From Acidobacteriota bacterium (GTDB taxonomy: Bacteria > Acidobacteriota > Terriglobia > Terriglobales > Acidobacteriaceae): a stretch of DNA of 64,000 bases. The stretch spans positions 248,001 through 312,000 of the forward strand of contig JAJXYY010000041.1 of NCBI GenBank assembly GCA_021780315.1. The letters are read 5' to 3'. Of this stretch, positions 42,125 through 52,214 are shown one piece after another (within the stretch, counting starts at the first letter, position 1; each line of letters begins with the position of its first letter). Under the pieces are notes generated by a model. The model was not told the origin of the DNA and searched no databases. It worked only from the letters and a program-made list of their open reading frames with translations. The translations under genes and the position numbers were made by a program.

Positions 42125-43303
42125 ATGAAGGTTGACGAACTGATGGCGCTACGAGCACACCGGGAGCGTTTTTCTGCGGGCGAACGAGTATTTTCAGCTC
42201 CGGCGCGGGTGAATTTGATTGGCGAACACACGGACTACACGGGTGGTCTGGTGATGCCGATGGCAATCGAGTTTCACACGCTGGCGGTGTTGAGTGCACG
42301 TGAAGACGGCCGGGTGGTTTTCTATTCGGACAACTTCAAGGAAGAGGCTTCGTTTGCACTGGATGGAGCGGAGTGGACGCGGCGTGGGCATTGGAGCGAT
42401 TATCCGGCTGGGGTGGTGTGGGTACTGCGGCAGATGGGTGTTACCGTCACGGGTTTCAGCATGACGCTGGTGGGTGATGTTCCGGTGGGTGCGGGGTTGA
42501 GTTCGTCGGCTTCAGTGCAGGTGGCGACGGCGATGGCTTTGCTGGACCATCTTGGGATAGAGATGTCGCTGGAGGAGATTGCGAATGTCTGTCGGCGGGC
42601 GGAGAACGAGTTTGTGGGTGCGAAGACCGGGATCATGGACCAGTTTGTGGTTCTGGGTGGGGTGAAGCACCGGGCGATGCTGCTGGATTGTCGATCAATG
42701 GAGTATGAGTTGCTGCCGCTGCCGGAGGATGTGCGGGTGGTGATCTGCAACTCGATGGTGAAGCACGCGCTGGCGGATGGGGAGTATGGCGACCGTCGGG
42801 ATGAGGTGGAGTCTGGCCAGGCAGTGGTGGTGCGGGAGCGTGCTGGGGTGGCGTCGCTGCGGGATGCGACGTTGGCCGATCTGGAGGCCTGCGCGGACAA
42901 GATGAGTGCGGCGAGCCTGGCGCGGTGCAAGCATATTGTGACGGAGAATGCACGGGTAGTGAAAGCGAAGACAGCCCTGCTGGCAGAGGATATGGTGGGG
43001 TTCGGGGAGTTGATGCGTGAGGCTCACGCGAGCTTTCGGGATGACTTTGGGGCGAGCTGTGCGGAGGTAGATACGCTGGTGGCGATTGCGCAGCGGCAGC
43101 CGGGTTGTTATGGCGGGCGGATCACGGGCGGCGGGTTTGGCGGCTGTACGGTGAACCTGGTGACTGCGGATGCGACGGAGGCCTTTGTTGCGGCGGTTGG
43201 TCGCGAGTATCAAGAGGCTACGGGAATCGTTGCGGATTGCTTTGTGTGTGCGCCATCGGATGGGGCGCTGGCGTTGAAGGCTATTAAAAAGGGGCAGAAA
43301 TGA
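42125..43303 (+). CDS. galK: Galactokinase
   Basis: Phosphorylates galactose at C1. GHMP kinase motifs are present: N-terminal [16 protein letters not shown], motif 2 [17 protein letters not shown] and motif 3 [14 protein letters not shown]. About 392 residues. The start ATG 42125 gives [12 protein letters not shown] 42113 or GTG 42056 (which overlaps the upstream stop) would extend it slightly. It overlaps galT by 4 nt (43300-43303). It likely processes galactose released from pectin side chains and adjoins the GH105 gene. Confidence 0.93.
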   Translation: MKVDELMALRAHRERFSAGERVFSAPARVNLIGEHTDYTGGLVMPMAIEFHTLAVLSAREDGRVVFYSDNFKEEASFALDGAEWTRRGHWSDYPAGVVWVLRQMGVTVTGFSMTLVGDVPVGAGLSSSASVQVATAMALLDHLGIEMSLEEIANVCRRAENEFVGAKTGIMDQFVVLGGVKHRAMLLDCRSMEYELLPLPEDVRVVICNSMVKHALADGEYGDRRDEVESGQAVVVRERAGVASLRDATLADLEACADKMSAASLARCKHIVTENARVVKAKTALLAEDMVGFGELMREAHASFRDDFGASCAEVDTLVAIAQRQPGCYGGRITGGGFGGCTVNLVTADATEAFVAAVGREYQEATGIVADCFVCAPSDGALALKAIKKGQK

Positions 43304-44337
43304 AACCGATTACCCAAGCGAATCCACACCGTCGGTATAACCCTTTGAAGCAGGAGTGGGTGCTGGTTTCACCGAATCGTACGCAGCGTCCGTGGCAGGG
43401 ACAGACGGAGAAGACGGCGGCAGTGGCGGGGTTGCAGTTTGACCCGGAGTGCTATCTTTGCCCGGGGAATATGCGGGCGGGCGGGTTGCGGACGGACGCG
43501 TATACGAGCACGTATGTGTTTGAGAATGACTATGCTGCGTTGAAGCCGGACGCTCCGATGTTTACGAGCGATGAGGCTGGCAAAGGGATTCTGGTGGCGG
43601 AGGGGGAGAGCGGGGTTTGCCGGGTGATCTGCTTCTCTCCGCGGCATGATCTGACGCTGGCGAAGATGTCGGTGGCGGAGATTCGTGCGGTGGTGGATGT
43701 GTGGACGGAGCAGTGCGCGGAGTTGGGCGGGCGAGAGGATATCCGGTACGTTCAGGTGTTCGAGAACCGCGGGGCGATGATGGGGGCGAGCAATCCGCAT
43801 CCACATGGCCAGATATGGGCGAGCAGGTCGCTGCCGAATGAGGTGGTGACGGAGTTGAAGGCGCAGCGGGCGTATCTGGAGGAGCGGGATTGCTGCCTGT
43901 TGTGCGCGTACCGCGAGATGGAGATGGCGCTGGGTGAGCGAGTGGTGGCGTCGAATGAGAGCTTTGTGGCGGTGGTTCCGTTCTGGGCGGTGTGGCCGTT
44001 CGAGGTGATGGTGCTGCCGGTGCGGCATGTGGGTGGGCTGGAGGGGTTGACCGGAGCGGAGCGGGACGGGCTGGCGGATATCCTGCAGCAGGTGACGGCG
44101 ACGTACGACCAGGTGTTCGACGTGTCATTTCCTTATTCGATGGGGCTGCATCCGCAGCCGTACGACGGGGAGGAGCATCCGGAGTGGCACTTCCATGCGC
44201 ATTTTTATCCACCGCTACTGCGTTCGGCGACGATCCGGAAGTTTATGGTGGGATTCGAGTTGCTGGGAGGGCCGCAGCGGGATATTACACCGGAGAGTGC
44301 GGCGGAGACGTTGCGGCAGGCTGCTCTGAAGAAGTAG
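43300..44337 (+). CDS. galT: Galactose-1-phosphate uridylyltransferase
   Basis: Transfers UMP between UDP-glucose and galactose-1-phosphate in the Leloir pathway. The 345-residue product has the HPHGQIW active-site motif in [16 protein letters not shown], the Cys-ligands CYLCPGN and CLLCAYR, and a second His motif in [16 protein letters not shown] context. It begins in the stop of galK, so the two are translationally coupled. No galE is visible nearby. Confidence 0.95.
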   Translation: MKPITQANPHRRYNPLKQEWVLVSPNRTQRPWQGQTEKTAAVAGLQFDPECYLCPGNMRAGGLRTDAYTSTYVFENDYAALKPDAPMFTSDEAGKGILVAEGESGVCRVICFSPRHDLTLAKMSVAEIRAVVDVWTEQCAELGGREDIRYVQVFENRGAMMGASNPHPHGQIWASRSLPNEVVTELKAQRAYLEERDCCLLCAYREMEMALGERVVASNESFVAVVPFWAVWPFEVMVLPVRHVGGLEGLTGAERDGLADILQQVTATYDQVFDVSFPYSMGLHPQPYDGEEHPEWHFHAHFYPPLLRSATIRKFMVGFELLGGPQRDITPESAAETLRQAALKK

Positions 44338-44362
44338 GCTGTCGAGGTGCGCAGGAGGGGTG

Positions 44363-44839
44363 ATGTCTGGAGGGGGAAAGGTAGCGCTGGTGCCACCGTT
44401 CAACTGGGAGACGGCTGCGGCGAAGGTGCGGGCGGCAGAGGATGGGTGGAATTCGCGTGATCCGGCGCGGGTGTCGCTGGCGTACACGGTGGATAGCCGG
44501 TGGCGTAACCGTTCGGAGTTTGTGACGGGTCGCGAGCAGATTGTGGAGTTTCTAACGCGGAAGTGGAGCCGGGAGTTGGAGTACCGGTTGATCAAAGAGT
44601 TGTGGGCGTTCGATGGGGCTCGGATCGCGGTACGGTTTGCGTATGAGTCGCACGATGCTGCGGGGCAGTGGTTTCGCAGCTATGGGAATGAGAACTGGGA
44701 GTTCGACGCGAACGGGTTGATGATGCGGCGCCATGCGAGCATCAACGATCTGGCGATTACGGAGGCGGAGCGGCTGTTCCATTGGCCGCTGGGGCGGCGT
44801 CCGGATGATCATGCGGGATTGAGCGAACTGGGGCTGTAG
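44363..44839 (+). CDS. NTF2-like DUF1348 protein
   Basis: A 158-residue SnoaL/NTF2-like fold protein of the DUF1348 family; [20 protein letters not shown] and [19 protein letters not shown] match the family, which is mostly of unknown function, likely small-molecule binding. The start is the ATG at 44363 just after GGGGTG. It sits after galT in the same direction, but a metabolic link is not evident. Confidence 0.85.
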   Translation: MSGGGKVALVPPFNWETAAAKVRAAEDGWNSRDPARVSLAYTVDSRWRNRSEFVTGREQIVEFLTRKWSRELEYRLIKELWAFDGARIAVRFAYESHDAAGQWFRSYGNENWEFDANGLMMRRHASINDLAITEAERLFHWPLGRRPDDHAGLSELGL

Positions 44840-44967
44840 GGGTTAACCAAGTATGTGGTGATGGGTTGGGAACCCTTGACCTGGATGGGGCGAGGCTGCT
44901 TGTGGGGAAGGCGCATACTCAGGAGTGACGGCTGGAGCGGTGGCTTAGCGGTCGGAACGGGGAGGGT

Positions 44968-46677
44968 ATGGAGCTTACGGGACGTTGGCTGCCGCGATCA
45001 ATTGAGTGTCTAAGAGGGTATACGTTTGGGAAGTTCAGCCAGGATGCGGTTGCCGGTCTGACGGTTGGTCTGGTGGCGTTGCCGCTGGCGATGGCGTTTG
45101 CGATTGCGTCGGGGGTTGCACCGCAGGCGGGACTGTACACGGCGGTGGTGGCGGGGTTTTTGATTTCGGCGCTAGGTGGGTCGCGGACGCAGATTGGCGG
45201 GCCGACCGGGGCGTTTGTGGTGATTGTCGCGGGGATTGTGGCGAAGTTTGGGTTGTCGGGACTGGCGCTGGTGGGGATGATGGCGGGGGTGCTGCTGCTG
45301 GTAATGGGGCTGACGGGGCTGGGGACGGCGGTGAAGTATATTCCTCGGCCGGTGACGATTGGGTTTACGGGTGGGATCGCGTTGCTGATTGCGTCGACGC
45401 AGGTAAAGGATTTTCTGGGGTTGAAGACGCCGCCGGTGCCGAGTGAGTTTCTGGGGCGAATGGAGGTGCTGGGGCGGTATCTGCCGACAGTGCAGTGGAC
45501 TACGGTGGCGATTGCGGTGATTTCGCTGGTGGTGATTGTGGTGTGGCCGCGGGTGACGAAGCGGGTTCCGGGATCGATTGTGGCACTAGTGCTGGGGACT
45601 GCGGCGACGGCCATGTTTCATCTGCAGGTGGAGACGGTGGGGAGCCGTTTTGGGGGGATTCCACAGGGGTTTCCGCACTTTGCGCTGCCGCAGTTTCACG
45701 TGACGCATGTGATTCCGCTGCTGCCGGCTGCGTTTACGGTGGCGCTGCTGGCGGCGGTGGAGAGTCTGCTGTCGGCGGTGGTGGCGGATGGGATGAGCGG
45801 GGACCACCATAATTCGAATATGGAGTTGGTGGCGCAGGGGGTGGCGAATGTGGTGTCACCGCTGTTTGGTGGGATACCGGCGACGGGTGCGATTGCGCGG
45901 ACGGCGACGAATATCCGGTCGGGTGCGCTGACGCCGATTGCGGGGATGATTCATGCTGGGACGCTGCTGGTGATTCTGCTGGTGGCGGCTCCGCTGGTGC
46001 GTTTTGTGCCGCTGGCGACGCTGGCCGCGGTGCTGTTTGTGGTGTCGTACAACATGAGTGAGTGGCGGGAGATCGGAACGATTCTTCGGTTGTCGAAGAC
46101 GGACATTGCGGTGTGGTTTACGACGTTTGCGCTGACAGTGTTTGCGGATTTGACGGTGGCGGTAGGGGTGGGGATGGCGCTGGCTGCGCTGCTGTACATC
46201 TACCGGATTGCGGAGACGACGAGTGTTGCGCCGGTGACGGCGGAGTATCTGCAGGATGGGCAGGCACACATTCTGCAGGACAAGGAGATACCGGCGAATG
46301 TGACGATACTGCGGATCCATGGGCCTTTTTTGTTTGGGACGACGGAGAAGCTGGCGGAGGCGAGCCGGGACCTGAACCAGTTTGCGGCGGTGGTGATCTT
46401 GCGACTGCGAAACATGACGGCTCTGGATGCGACTGGGGTTCATGCGCTGGAGAAGTTTGCGGAGCGGTTGCGGCGGTCAGGCAAGGTGCTGCTGTTGTGC
46501 GGGGCGCGGGACCAGCCGGCACAGTTGCTGTCGCAGGCGAAGTTCTCCGAGCATATTGGGGCGGAGAATATCTTGCCGCATGTGCAGTCGGCGCTGGTGC
46601 GGGCACGAGAGATTACGGGGGAGTTCGATGGGGTGGCGGTGGAGTTGGCGTCGCGGATGGAGCGTGGCCCGCTGTAA
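44968..46677 (+). CDS. SulP-family anion transporter with STAS domain
   Basis: A 569-residue SulP/SLC26 carrier. The SulP signature lies near residues 15-60 (FSQDAVAGLTVGLVALPLAM), followed by IGGPTGAFVVIVAGIV and the TAxGGVxxxR-like region around residue 310 (GAIARTATNIRSGALTPIA). About eleven TM helices and a C-terminal STAS domain (residues about 440-550, LRIHGPFLFGTTEKL) are present. It probably imports sulfate, bicarbonate or dicarboxylate; substrate is not determinable. It converges on the RhaT gene, whose stop is 27 nt away. Confidence 0.92.
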   Translation: MELTGRWLPRSIECLRGYTFGKFSQDAVAGLTVGLVALPLAMAFAIASGVAPQAGLYTAVVAGFLISALGGSRTQIGGPTGAFVVIVAGIVAKFGLSGLALVGMMAGVLLLVMGLTGLGTAVKYIPRPVTIGFTGGIALLIASTQVKDFLGLKTPPVPSEFLGRMEVLGRYLPTVQWTTVAIAVISLVVIVVWPRVTKRVPGSIVALVLGTAATAMFHLQVETVGSRFGGIPQGFPHFALPQFHVTHVIPLLPAAFTVALLAAVESLLSAVVADGMSGDHHNSNMELVAQGVANVVSPLFGGIPATGAIARTATNIRSGALTPIAGMIHAGTLLVILLVAAPLVRFVPLATLAAVLFVVSYNMSEWREIGTILRLSKTDIAVWFTTFALTVFADLTVAVGVGMALAALLYIYRIAETTSVAPVTAEYLQDGQAHILQDKEIPANVTILRIHGPFLFGTTEKLAEASRDLNQFAAVVILRLRNMTALDATGVHALEKFAERLRRSGKVLLLCGARDQPAQLLSQAKFSEHIGAENILPHVQSALVRAREITGEFDGVAVELASRMERGPL

Positions 46678-46704
46678 TGCTGCGGTACAACGGGTCGTGC
46701 GGGA

Positions 46705-47907
46705 CTATCGCGTGGACGAGGCCTGAACGATGGTGGCGGCGTCCTGATTGGCTTTGAGGTAGTTGCCGTAGCCGACGACCACGGTGGAGCTAATGAGGAG
46801 GAAGAGGCCGGAGGCGACGAGGACGCGGGTGCGTCTGCTGGTACCTCGCCACTCTTTGAGGAAGAGTCCCCAGAGGGTAGCGAAGATGATGATGGAGGCC
46901 ATGTGTAGGGTCCATGAGGAGAAGTCGTACTTGCCCATCTTGGTTTGTCCCATGGAGTAGAAGAAGAACTGGAAGTACCAGATGACTCCGGCGAGGGCGG
47001 CGAAGAGGTAGTTTGCGGCGAGGGTGGGTGGGGCGACGCGATCGTAGGTGCTGGGGTCGAGAGGATCGAAGTCGACGAGGGTGTTGCCGGCGACCTGGGT
47101 GGCGCGCATGGGATTGAGGCCGGGTTCGCCGACGAACTGGCGGATGGTGCCGTTTTTGATGATGAGTATGGCGGACCAGATGAAGTTGGTGAGGAAGCCT
47201 CCCCAGAGTACGACGATGAGGACGGGGAGGTTTTGCCAGAGGTCGAGGCGACCGTTGGCGAGGAGTTCGGTTTTGGCGAGGTCTCCGATGGGTGCTCCGG
47301 CCTTGAGGCCGAAGGCGAAGAAGGAGCTCATGATGCCGGCGAAGATGGCGACGGCGATGCCTTTGCCAAAGGAGAAGTCGGTCTCTCCTGCTTCGGCTTT
47401 TTCTTCGGGGGTGACTTCATTTTCCTTGGACCATCCGGCGGCACCGTTGACCGCGACGGCGATGAGGCAGACGAGTACGCCAAGGAGGATGACGCGGCCG
47501 GAGGTCTCGTGGAGGATGGTGTGGATGGAGCCATCGTAGATGGGGGGGATGAGGGTTCCGAAGGCGGTGCAGAGGCCGAGGGCGATGGCGTAACCGAGGG
47601 CGATGCCGAGGTAGCGGATGGCAAGGCCGAAGGTGAGGCCGCCGACTCCCCAGAGGGCTCCCCAGAGGAGTGCGTAGAGGATGCTGGAGGGGTGGGTGCT
47701 GTAGGCGGAGTGGAGGATGGTGAAGAGATGGGGGACGAAGATATAGGCGAGGAGGGTGGGAGCGATGAGCCACGCGGCGATGCCCTGGATGAGCCAGTAG
47801 ATCTCCCACGACCAACGCTTGATGCCACGGAAGGGGATGAAGTTGGTGGCGGAGGCGAAACCGCCGATCCAGTGAAAGATGACGCCGATGAATGGATTTG
47901 GTCCCAC
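46705..47907 (-). CDS. rhaT: L-rhamnose-proton symporter
   Basis: A RhaT-type 10-TM carrier of 400 residues. The N-terminal part IGGFASATNFIPFRGIKRWSW matches the conserved RhaT start, with the long VGGLTFGLAIRYLGIALGYA segment. It imports L-rhamnose with protons. It is divergent from lutABC-rhaI and clearly belongs to the rhamnose module. Its length is greater than E. coli RhaT (344 aa), with an extended acidic loop around residues 160-175. Start ATG 47907. Confidence 0.93.
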   Translation of the reverse strand: MGPNPFIGVIFHWIGGFASATNFIPFRGIKRWSWEIYWLIQGIAAWLIAPTLLAYIFVPHLFTILHSAYSTHPSSILYALLWGALWGVGGLTFGLAIRYLGIALGYAIALGLCTAFGTLIPPIYDGSIHTILHETSGRVILLGVLVCLIAVAVNGAAGWSKENEVTPEEKAEAGETDFSFGKGIAVAIFAGIMSSFFAFGLKAGAPIGDLAKTELLANGRLDLWQNLPVLIVVLWGGFLTNFIWSAILIIKNGTIRQFVGEPGLNPMRATQVAGNTLVDFDPLDPSTYDRVAPPTLAANYLFAALAGVIWYFQFFFYSMGQTKMGKYDFSSWTLHMASIIIFATLWGLFLKEWRGTSRRTRVLVASGLFLLISSTVVVGYGNYLKANQDAATIVQASSTR

Positions 47908-47949
47908 GAAGGCCTCGATGTAGTGAATGATGGAGGTATTTCTGTAGCG

Positions 47950-47991
47950 GGTACTATCGTACCTGACGGAGTTTGCGTTGGGGAATATACT
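47950..47991 (+). promoter_or_regulatory. Candidate lut promoter with overlapping palindrome
   Basis: A -35-like CTGACG (47963-47968), 17-nt spacer and -10-like TATACT (47986-47991) point toward lutA. A palindrome GGTAC-TATC-GTACC (47950-47963) overlaps the -35 edge and lies between the two divergent genes, so it may be an operator. It lies about 45 nt upstream of the lutA start. Confidence 0.4.
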
Positions 47992-48039
47992 CTCTATTGA
48001 ATTTTAGATTGCATTGCGCCGGTGTGCTGGAGGTTTGAT

Positions 48040-48780
48040 CTGCGAGTCTCACTGTTTATTACTTGTTATAACGATACGTTGTTTCCCGGGACTGGTAAGG
48101 CGGTGGTGCGGGTGCTGGAGCGGCTGGGGCATACGGTGGACTTTCCTGCGGGGCAGACGTGCTGTGGGCAGATGCATTGGAATACGGGGTATCAGGCGGA
48201 GGCGCTGCCACTGGTGGGGCGGTTTGTGGAGCAGTTTCAGGGTGCAGAGGCAGTGGTGGTGCCGTCGTCGAGTTGCGTGGCGATGATGCGGGACCACTAT
48301 CCGAAGATGGCTGAGGAGTTGAAAGATGAGTTGCTGCAGCAGTCGTTGGCGGAGTTGCTGCCACGAGTGTTTGAGTTCTCGGAGTTTTTGACGAAGCGGC
48401 TGGGGCTGGAGGATGTTGGCGCGTACTATCCGCATCGGGTGACGTACCACGCGAGTTGCCATGGTCTGCGCAATCTGGGGCTGGGGGATGGGCCGCAGCG
48501 GCTGCTGCGGGCGGTGCGGGGCATCGACCTGGTGGAGTTGGCTGGGCTGGAGCAGTGCTGCGGGTTTGGCGGGACGTTCGCAGTGAAGAACGCGGATGTA
48601 TCGAGCGCGATGCTGGCGGAGAAGACGAACGCGATTTTGAATACGAAGGCGGAGGCCTGTACGGCGTGCGATAACAGCTGCCTAATGCATATACAGGGGG
48701 CGCTGCATCGGCAGCGGACGGGGGTACAGACGGTGCATCTGGCGGAGATACTGGCCGGGGAAGAAGGGGTGGGGGAATGA
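48040..48780 (+). CDS. lutA: LutA/YkgE-type L-lactate oxidation subunit
   Basis: About 246 residues with two CCG (cysteine-rich) domains, CCGQMHWNTGY and CCGFGGTFAVKN, that bind an iron-sulfur or heterodisulfide-type center. LutABC oxidises L-lactate to pyruvate at the membrane. The start is uncertain: GTG 48022 is an in-frame start without a good ribosome site, whereas TGGAGG at 48028-48033 with a 6-nt spacer favours CTG 48040 (RVSLFITCYND). It overlaps lutB by 4 nt. It is the first gene of the lutABC-rhaI operon. Confidence 0.88.
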   Translation: MRVSLFITCYNDTLFPGTGKAVVRVLERLGHTVDFPAGQTCCGQMHWNTGYQAEALPLVGRFVEQFQGAEAVVVPSSSCVAMMRDHYPKMAEELKDELLQQSLAELLPRVFEFSEFLTKRLGLEDVGAYYPHRVTYHASCHGLRNLGLGDGPQRLLRAVRGIDLVELAGLEQCCGFGGTFAVKNADVSSAMLAEKTNAILNTKAEACTACDNSCLMHIQGALHRQRTGVQTVHLAEILAGEEGVGE

Positions 48781-50225
48781 GCCGGACTGGTTTGGGACAT
48801 CTGAATCCGAAGACGGCACCTACGTTTCCTATGGCTGCGAAGTCGGCGATGGGGAATACGCAGTTGCGGAAGAATGTACGTCATGCGACGGACGTGATTC
48901 AGACGAAGCGTGCGCGGGTGGTGGGCGAGATGCCGGACTGGCAGGCGCTGCGGGAGTCGGGCAAAGAGATTCGCCGTCACACGATGGAACATCTGGATTT
49001 TTATCTGGAGGAGTTTGAGGCGAACTGTACGCGGGCGGGGGGAGTGGTGCATTGGGCTCGGAGTGCAGAGGAGGCGCGACAGATTATCGTCGGGCTGGTG
49101 AAGGCCTCGGGGTCCGACGAGGTGATCAAGATCAAGTCGATGACGACGGAGGAGATCCAGTTGAATACGGCGCTGGAGGCGGCTGGGATCCATCCCTATG
49201 AGACGGATCTGGCGGAGTTGATTATTCAACTGGGACAGGACCAGCCGTCGCATATTGTGGTTCCGGCGCTGCATAAGAATCGCCAACAGATTCGGGAGAT
49301 TTTTATTCGGGAGATGAATCTGCCGGAGTTGGGGGAGAGTCCGCAGGATCTGGCGGATGCCGCGCGGCGTTTTTTGCGGGAGAAGTTTCTGCGGGTGAAG
49401 ACGGGCGTAAGCGGAGCGAATTTTTTGATCGCGGAGACTGGTGGGGTGTGCATCGTCGAGAGCGAAGGCAATGGGCGGATGTGCCTGACACTGCCGGATA
49501 CGTTGATTACGGTGGCGGGGATCGACAAGGTGCTGCCGCGATATGAGGATCTGGAGGTACTGCTGCAGTTGCTGCCGCGGAGTGCGACGGGTGAACGGAT
49601 GAATCCGTACAACTCGATATGGACGGGGGTGACGCCGGGGGATGGGCCGCAGACGTTCCATGTGGTGTTGCTGGACAATGCGCGGACGGAGGTGCTGGCG
49701 GATGCAGAGGGGCGGCAGACACTGCACTGCATACGGTGCGGGGCGTGTCAGAATGCCTGCCCGGTGTACCGGCAGACGGGAGGTCATGCGTATGGGAGTG
49801 TGTATGCGGGACCGATTGGAGCGATACTGACGCCGCAGTTACAGGAGATGCAGCATGCACAAAGCCTGCCTTATGCGTCGAGTTTGTGTGGGGCTTGCTA
49901 CGAGGTTTGTCCGGTAAAGATCAATATTCCGGAGGTGCTGATCCACCTGCGGAACAAGGTAGTGAAGCAGAACGGGATGTTGAACGCGGAGGCGCTGGCG
50001 ATGCGGGCGATGGCGGTGATCTTCCGGAGCGAGCGGCGGTTTCGCGCGGCGCAGCGGATGGGCCGGATGGCGGAGGCTCCGCTGGTGGGGAAGGACGGCT
50101 GGATTGGCTGGCTACCGGGGATGCTGGGTGGCTGGACACAGGTGCGGGATCTGCAATCGATGCCGGAGGAGACGTTCCGGGAGTGGTGGGAGAAGCGTGG
50201 CGCGGAGGTGAAGCATGGGAGTTAG
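48777..50225 (+). CDS. lutB: LutB-type iron-sulfur protein
   Basis: A 482-residue protein with a LUD/YkgF-type domain (residues 60-300) and two 4Fe-4S motifs, CIRCGACQNACPVY and CGACYEVCPVKINIPE, near residues 320-380. The VVPALHKNRQQIREIF and FLIAETGGVCIVESEGN stretches are characteristic of the family. It moves electrons from lactate to the respiratory chain. It overlaps lutA by 4 nt and lutC by 11 nt. Confidence 0.95.
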   Translation: MSRTGLGHLNPKTAPTFPMAAKSAMGNTQLRKNVRHATDVIQTKRARVVGEMPDWQALRESGKEIRRHTMEHLDFYLEEFEANCTRAGGVVHWARSAEEARQIIVGLVKASGSDEVIKIKSMTTEEIQLNTALEAAGIHPYETDLAELIIQLGQDQPSHIVVPALHKNRQQIREIFIREMNLPELGESPQDLADAARRFLREKFLRVKTGVSGANFLIAETGGVCIVESEGNGRMCLTLPDTLITVAGIDKVLPRYEDLEVLLQLLPRSATGERMNPYNSIWTGVTPGDGPQTFHVVLLDNARTEVLADAEGRQTLHCIRCGACQNACPVYRQTGGHAYGSVYAGPIGAILTPQLQEMQHAQSLPYASSLCGACYEVCPVKINIPEVLIHLRNKVVKQNGMLNAEALAMRAMAVIFRSERRFRAAQRMGRMAEAPLVGKDGWIGWLPGMLGGWTQVRDLQSMPEETFREWWEKRGAEVKHGS

Positions 50226-50862
50226 TGCGCGGGAGGCTGTGCTGGCGAAGATTCGTGCGGCGAAGGGCGGGGCTTCGCATGCGGCGGCGGTGCGGGAGGG
50301 CTGGAGTGCAGTGGCTCGGGAGTACATCCAGAGTGCGACGCGCGAGCGGGTGGAGGTGCTGGACCTGCTGGTGGACCGGTTGCTGGACTATGACGCGCAG
50401 GTGGTTCGGGTGGGGCGGGATGGGGTTCGGGACGCGGTGGGCCGGATGCTGGCGGCGCGTGGAGTGAGGCGGATGGTGGTGCCGGCGGGGATGACGGCGG
50501 AGGTGCTGCCGGAGGGGATTGAGTTTGTGGTGGATGAGGGGCTGTCGGCGGTGGCGTTGGATGGATTTGATGGGGTGGTGACGGGTTCGACACTGGCGAT
50601 TGCGGAGACCGGGACGGTGGTGCTACAGAATGTTGCCGGGCAGGGTCGCCGGGCGGTGGCGCTGGTACCTGACTACCACCTGTGCGTGGTGGATGCTGCG
50701 GATGTGGTGGAGACGGTGTCGGAGGCGATGGAGCGGTTGGGCGGGACGAGCGGATTGACGACGACGTTTTTTTCGGGACCCTCGGCGACGGCGGACATTG
50801 AGATGACCCGGATCAAGGGCGTGCATGGGCCGCGGTTTCTGGATGTGGTTCTGGTGGAGTAG
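50215..50862 (+). CDS. lutC: LutC-type LUD-domain protein
   Basis: A 215-residue protein with the LUD domain: GSTLAIAETGTVVLQN and the C-terminal FFSGPSATADIEMTRIKGVHGP are diagnostic of LutC/YkgG. Together with LutA and LutB it forms the L-lactate oxidase complex. ATG 50215 starts inside lutB. A 97-nt gap follows before rhaI. Confidence 0.95.
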   Translation: MGVSAREAVLAKIRAAKGGASHAAAVREGWSAVAREYIQSATRERVEVLDLLVDRLLDYDAQVVRVGRDGVRDAVGRMLAARGVRRMVVPAGMTAEVLPEGIEFVVDEGLSAVALDGFDGVVTGSTLAIAETGTVVLQNVAGQGRRAVALVPDYHLCVVDAADVVETVSEAMERLGGTSGLTTTFFSGPSATADIEMTRIKGVHGPRFLDVVLVE

Positions 50863-50959
50863 TGCTGTGATTTTTTTGACAAGAGAGGATGCGATGGTGC
50901 ACTCTTTTGATTGTTTCAATAGAGACTGATTTTCCGAGAGAGAAACTAGGTATAGAACG

Positions 50960-52162
50960 ATGGCTGATTCCTTGAGCAGCGGTGGGCGTGACGTGGAGCA
51001 GGTAGTGGCTGCTCTGGATGGTTTTCGGATCGAGTTGCCATCGTGGGGATTTGCCAATACGGGCACTCGTTTCGGGAAGTTTGTGCAAGGTGGGGCGGCG
51101 ACGACGATCGAGGAGAAGTTTGCGGATGCGGCTCAAGTCAATGCGTTGACGGGAGCGAGTCCGACGGTGGCGCTGCATGTGCTGTGGGATCTGCCGAAGG
51201 GGAAGGCGGATGTGCCGGAGATCAAGCGCCTGGAGCAGCGGTTTGGCGTCTCTGCGGGATCGATTAATCCGAATCTTTTTCAGGATGCGGAGTACAAGTA
51301 CGGATCGATTGCGAACCCGAGCGCGGAGATTCGTGGCAATGCGCTGGCACACCTGTTGGATTCGGTGGAGATCGGGCGGGAGTTGGGATCGAAGGATGTG
51401 TCGTTGTGGATTGCGGATGGCTCGAATTATCCGGGGACGCAGAGCGTTCGGCGGCGGATTGAGTGGATGGAGGCGGTGCTGAAGTCGACGCACGATGCGT
51501 TGGGGGAAGACCAACGGATGCTGATTGAGTACAAGCCGTTTGAGCCTGCTTTTTACCACACGGATATTGCGGACTGGGGGATGGCACTGGAGTTGACGCG
51601 GCGTTGTGGGCCAAAGGCGAAGGTGCTGGTGGATACGGGGCACCACTACCAGGGGACGAATATTGAGCAGATTGTGGCCTGGCTGCTGCATCTGGATGCG
51701 CTGGGTGGATTCCACTTCAACGACCGGAAGTATGCGGATGACGATCTCACGCTGGGGTCGATTGATCCTTATCAGGTATTCCGGATCTTCCATGAGATTT
51801 TGAGTGCGAGTGTTGTGGAACGGGCCAATGTAGCGTTCATGATCGATCAGAGCCACAACTTGAAGGGCAAGGTTGAGGCGATGGTGCAGACGGTGGTGAC
51901 GGCGCAGGAGTTGTATGCGAAGGCGGCACTGGTGGATCGGGCTAAGCTGGCGCAGTTGCAGCAGGAGTGCCGGTTGGTGGAGGCGGAGGAGTGCTTCCGG
52001 AGCGCTTTCTGGACGGATGTTCGGCCGATGGTGAAGGAGTGGCGCCTGGCGCGGGGACTGGCGGCCGACCCACTGCAGGAGTTGGCGGCGAGCGGATATG
52101 TGGAGAAGATAACGTCCGAGCGTTCGGCGAAGAATGCTGCCAGTGTCTCCTCGTATGCCTGA
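50960..52162 (+). CDS. rhaI: L-rhamnose isomerase (RhaI type)
   Basis: A 400-residue TIM-barrel sugar isomerase like the RhaI group of Pseudomonas and Bacteroidetes, not the E. coli RhaA type. Metal-binding regions IEYKPFEPAFYHTDIADWG, KVLVDTGHHYQGTNIEQIVAW, GGFHFNDRKYADDDL and MIDQSHNLKGK carry the Glu, Asp and His ligands in order. It converts L-rhamnose to L-rhamnulose. It lies 97 nt after lutC with a separate ribosome site; the upstream gap has no firm promoter. Confidence 0.92.
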   Translation: MADSLSSGGRDVEQVVAALDGFRIELPSWGFANTGTRFGKFVQGGAATTIEEKFADAAQVNALTGASPTVALHVLWDLPKGKADVPEIKRLEQRFGVSAGSINPNLFQDAEYKYGSIANPSAEIRGNALAHLLDSVEIGRELGSKDVSLWIADGSNYPGTQSVRRRIEWMEAVLKSTHDALGEDQRMLIEYKPFEPAFYHTDIADWGMALELTRRCGPKAKVLVDTGHHYQGTNIEQIVAWLLHLDALGGFHFNDRKYADDDLTLGSIDPYQVFRIFHEILSASVVERANVAFMIDQSHNLKGKVEAMVQTVVTAQELYAKAALVDRAKLAQLQQECRLVEAEECFRSAFWTDVRPMVKEWRLARGLAADPLQELAASGYVEKITSERSAKNAASVSSYA

Positions 52163-52214
52163 GGCAGTGGTTTGCGGTTCTGGTCTTGAGGCTGATCCGG
52201 TGGCTTGAAACAGC

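Noticed and set aside
48426-49787. 453-codon minus-strand frame over lutA/lutB
   Set aside because: It runs opposite two clear LutA/LutB coding regions and has no recognisable domain.
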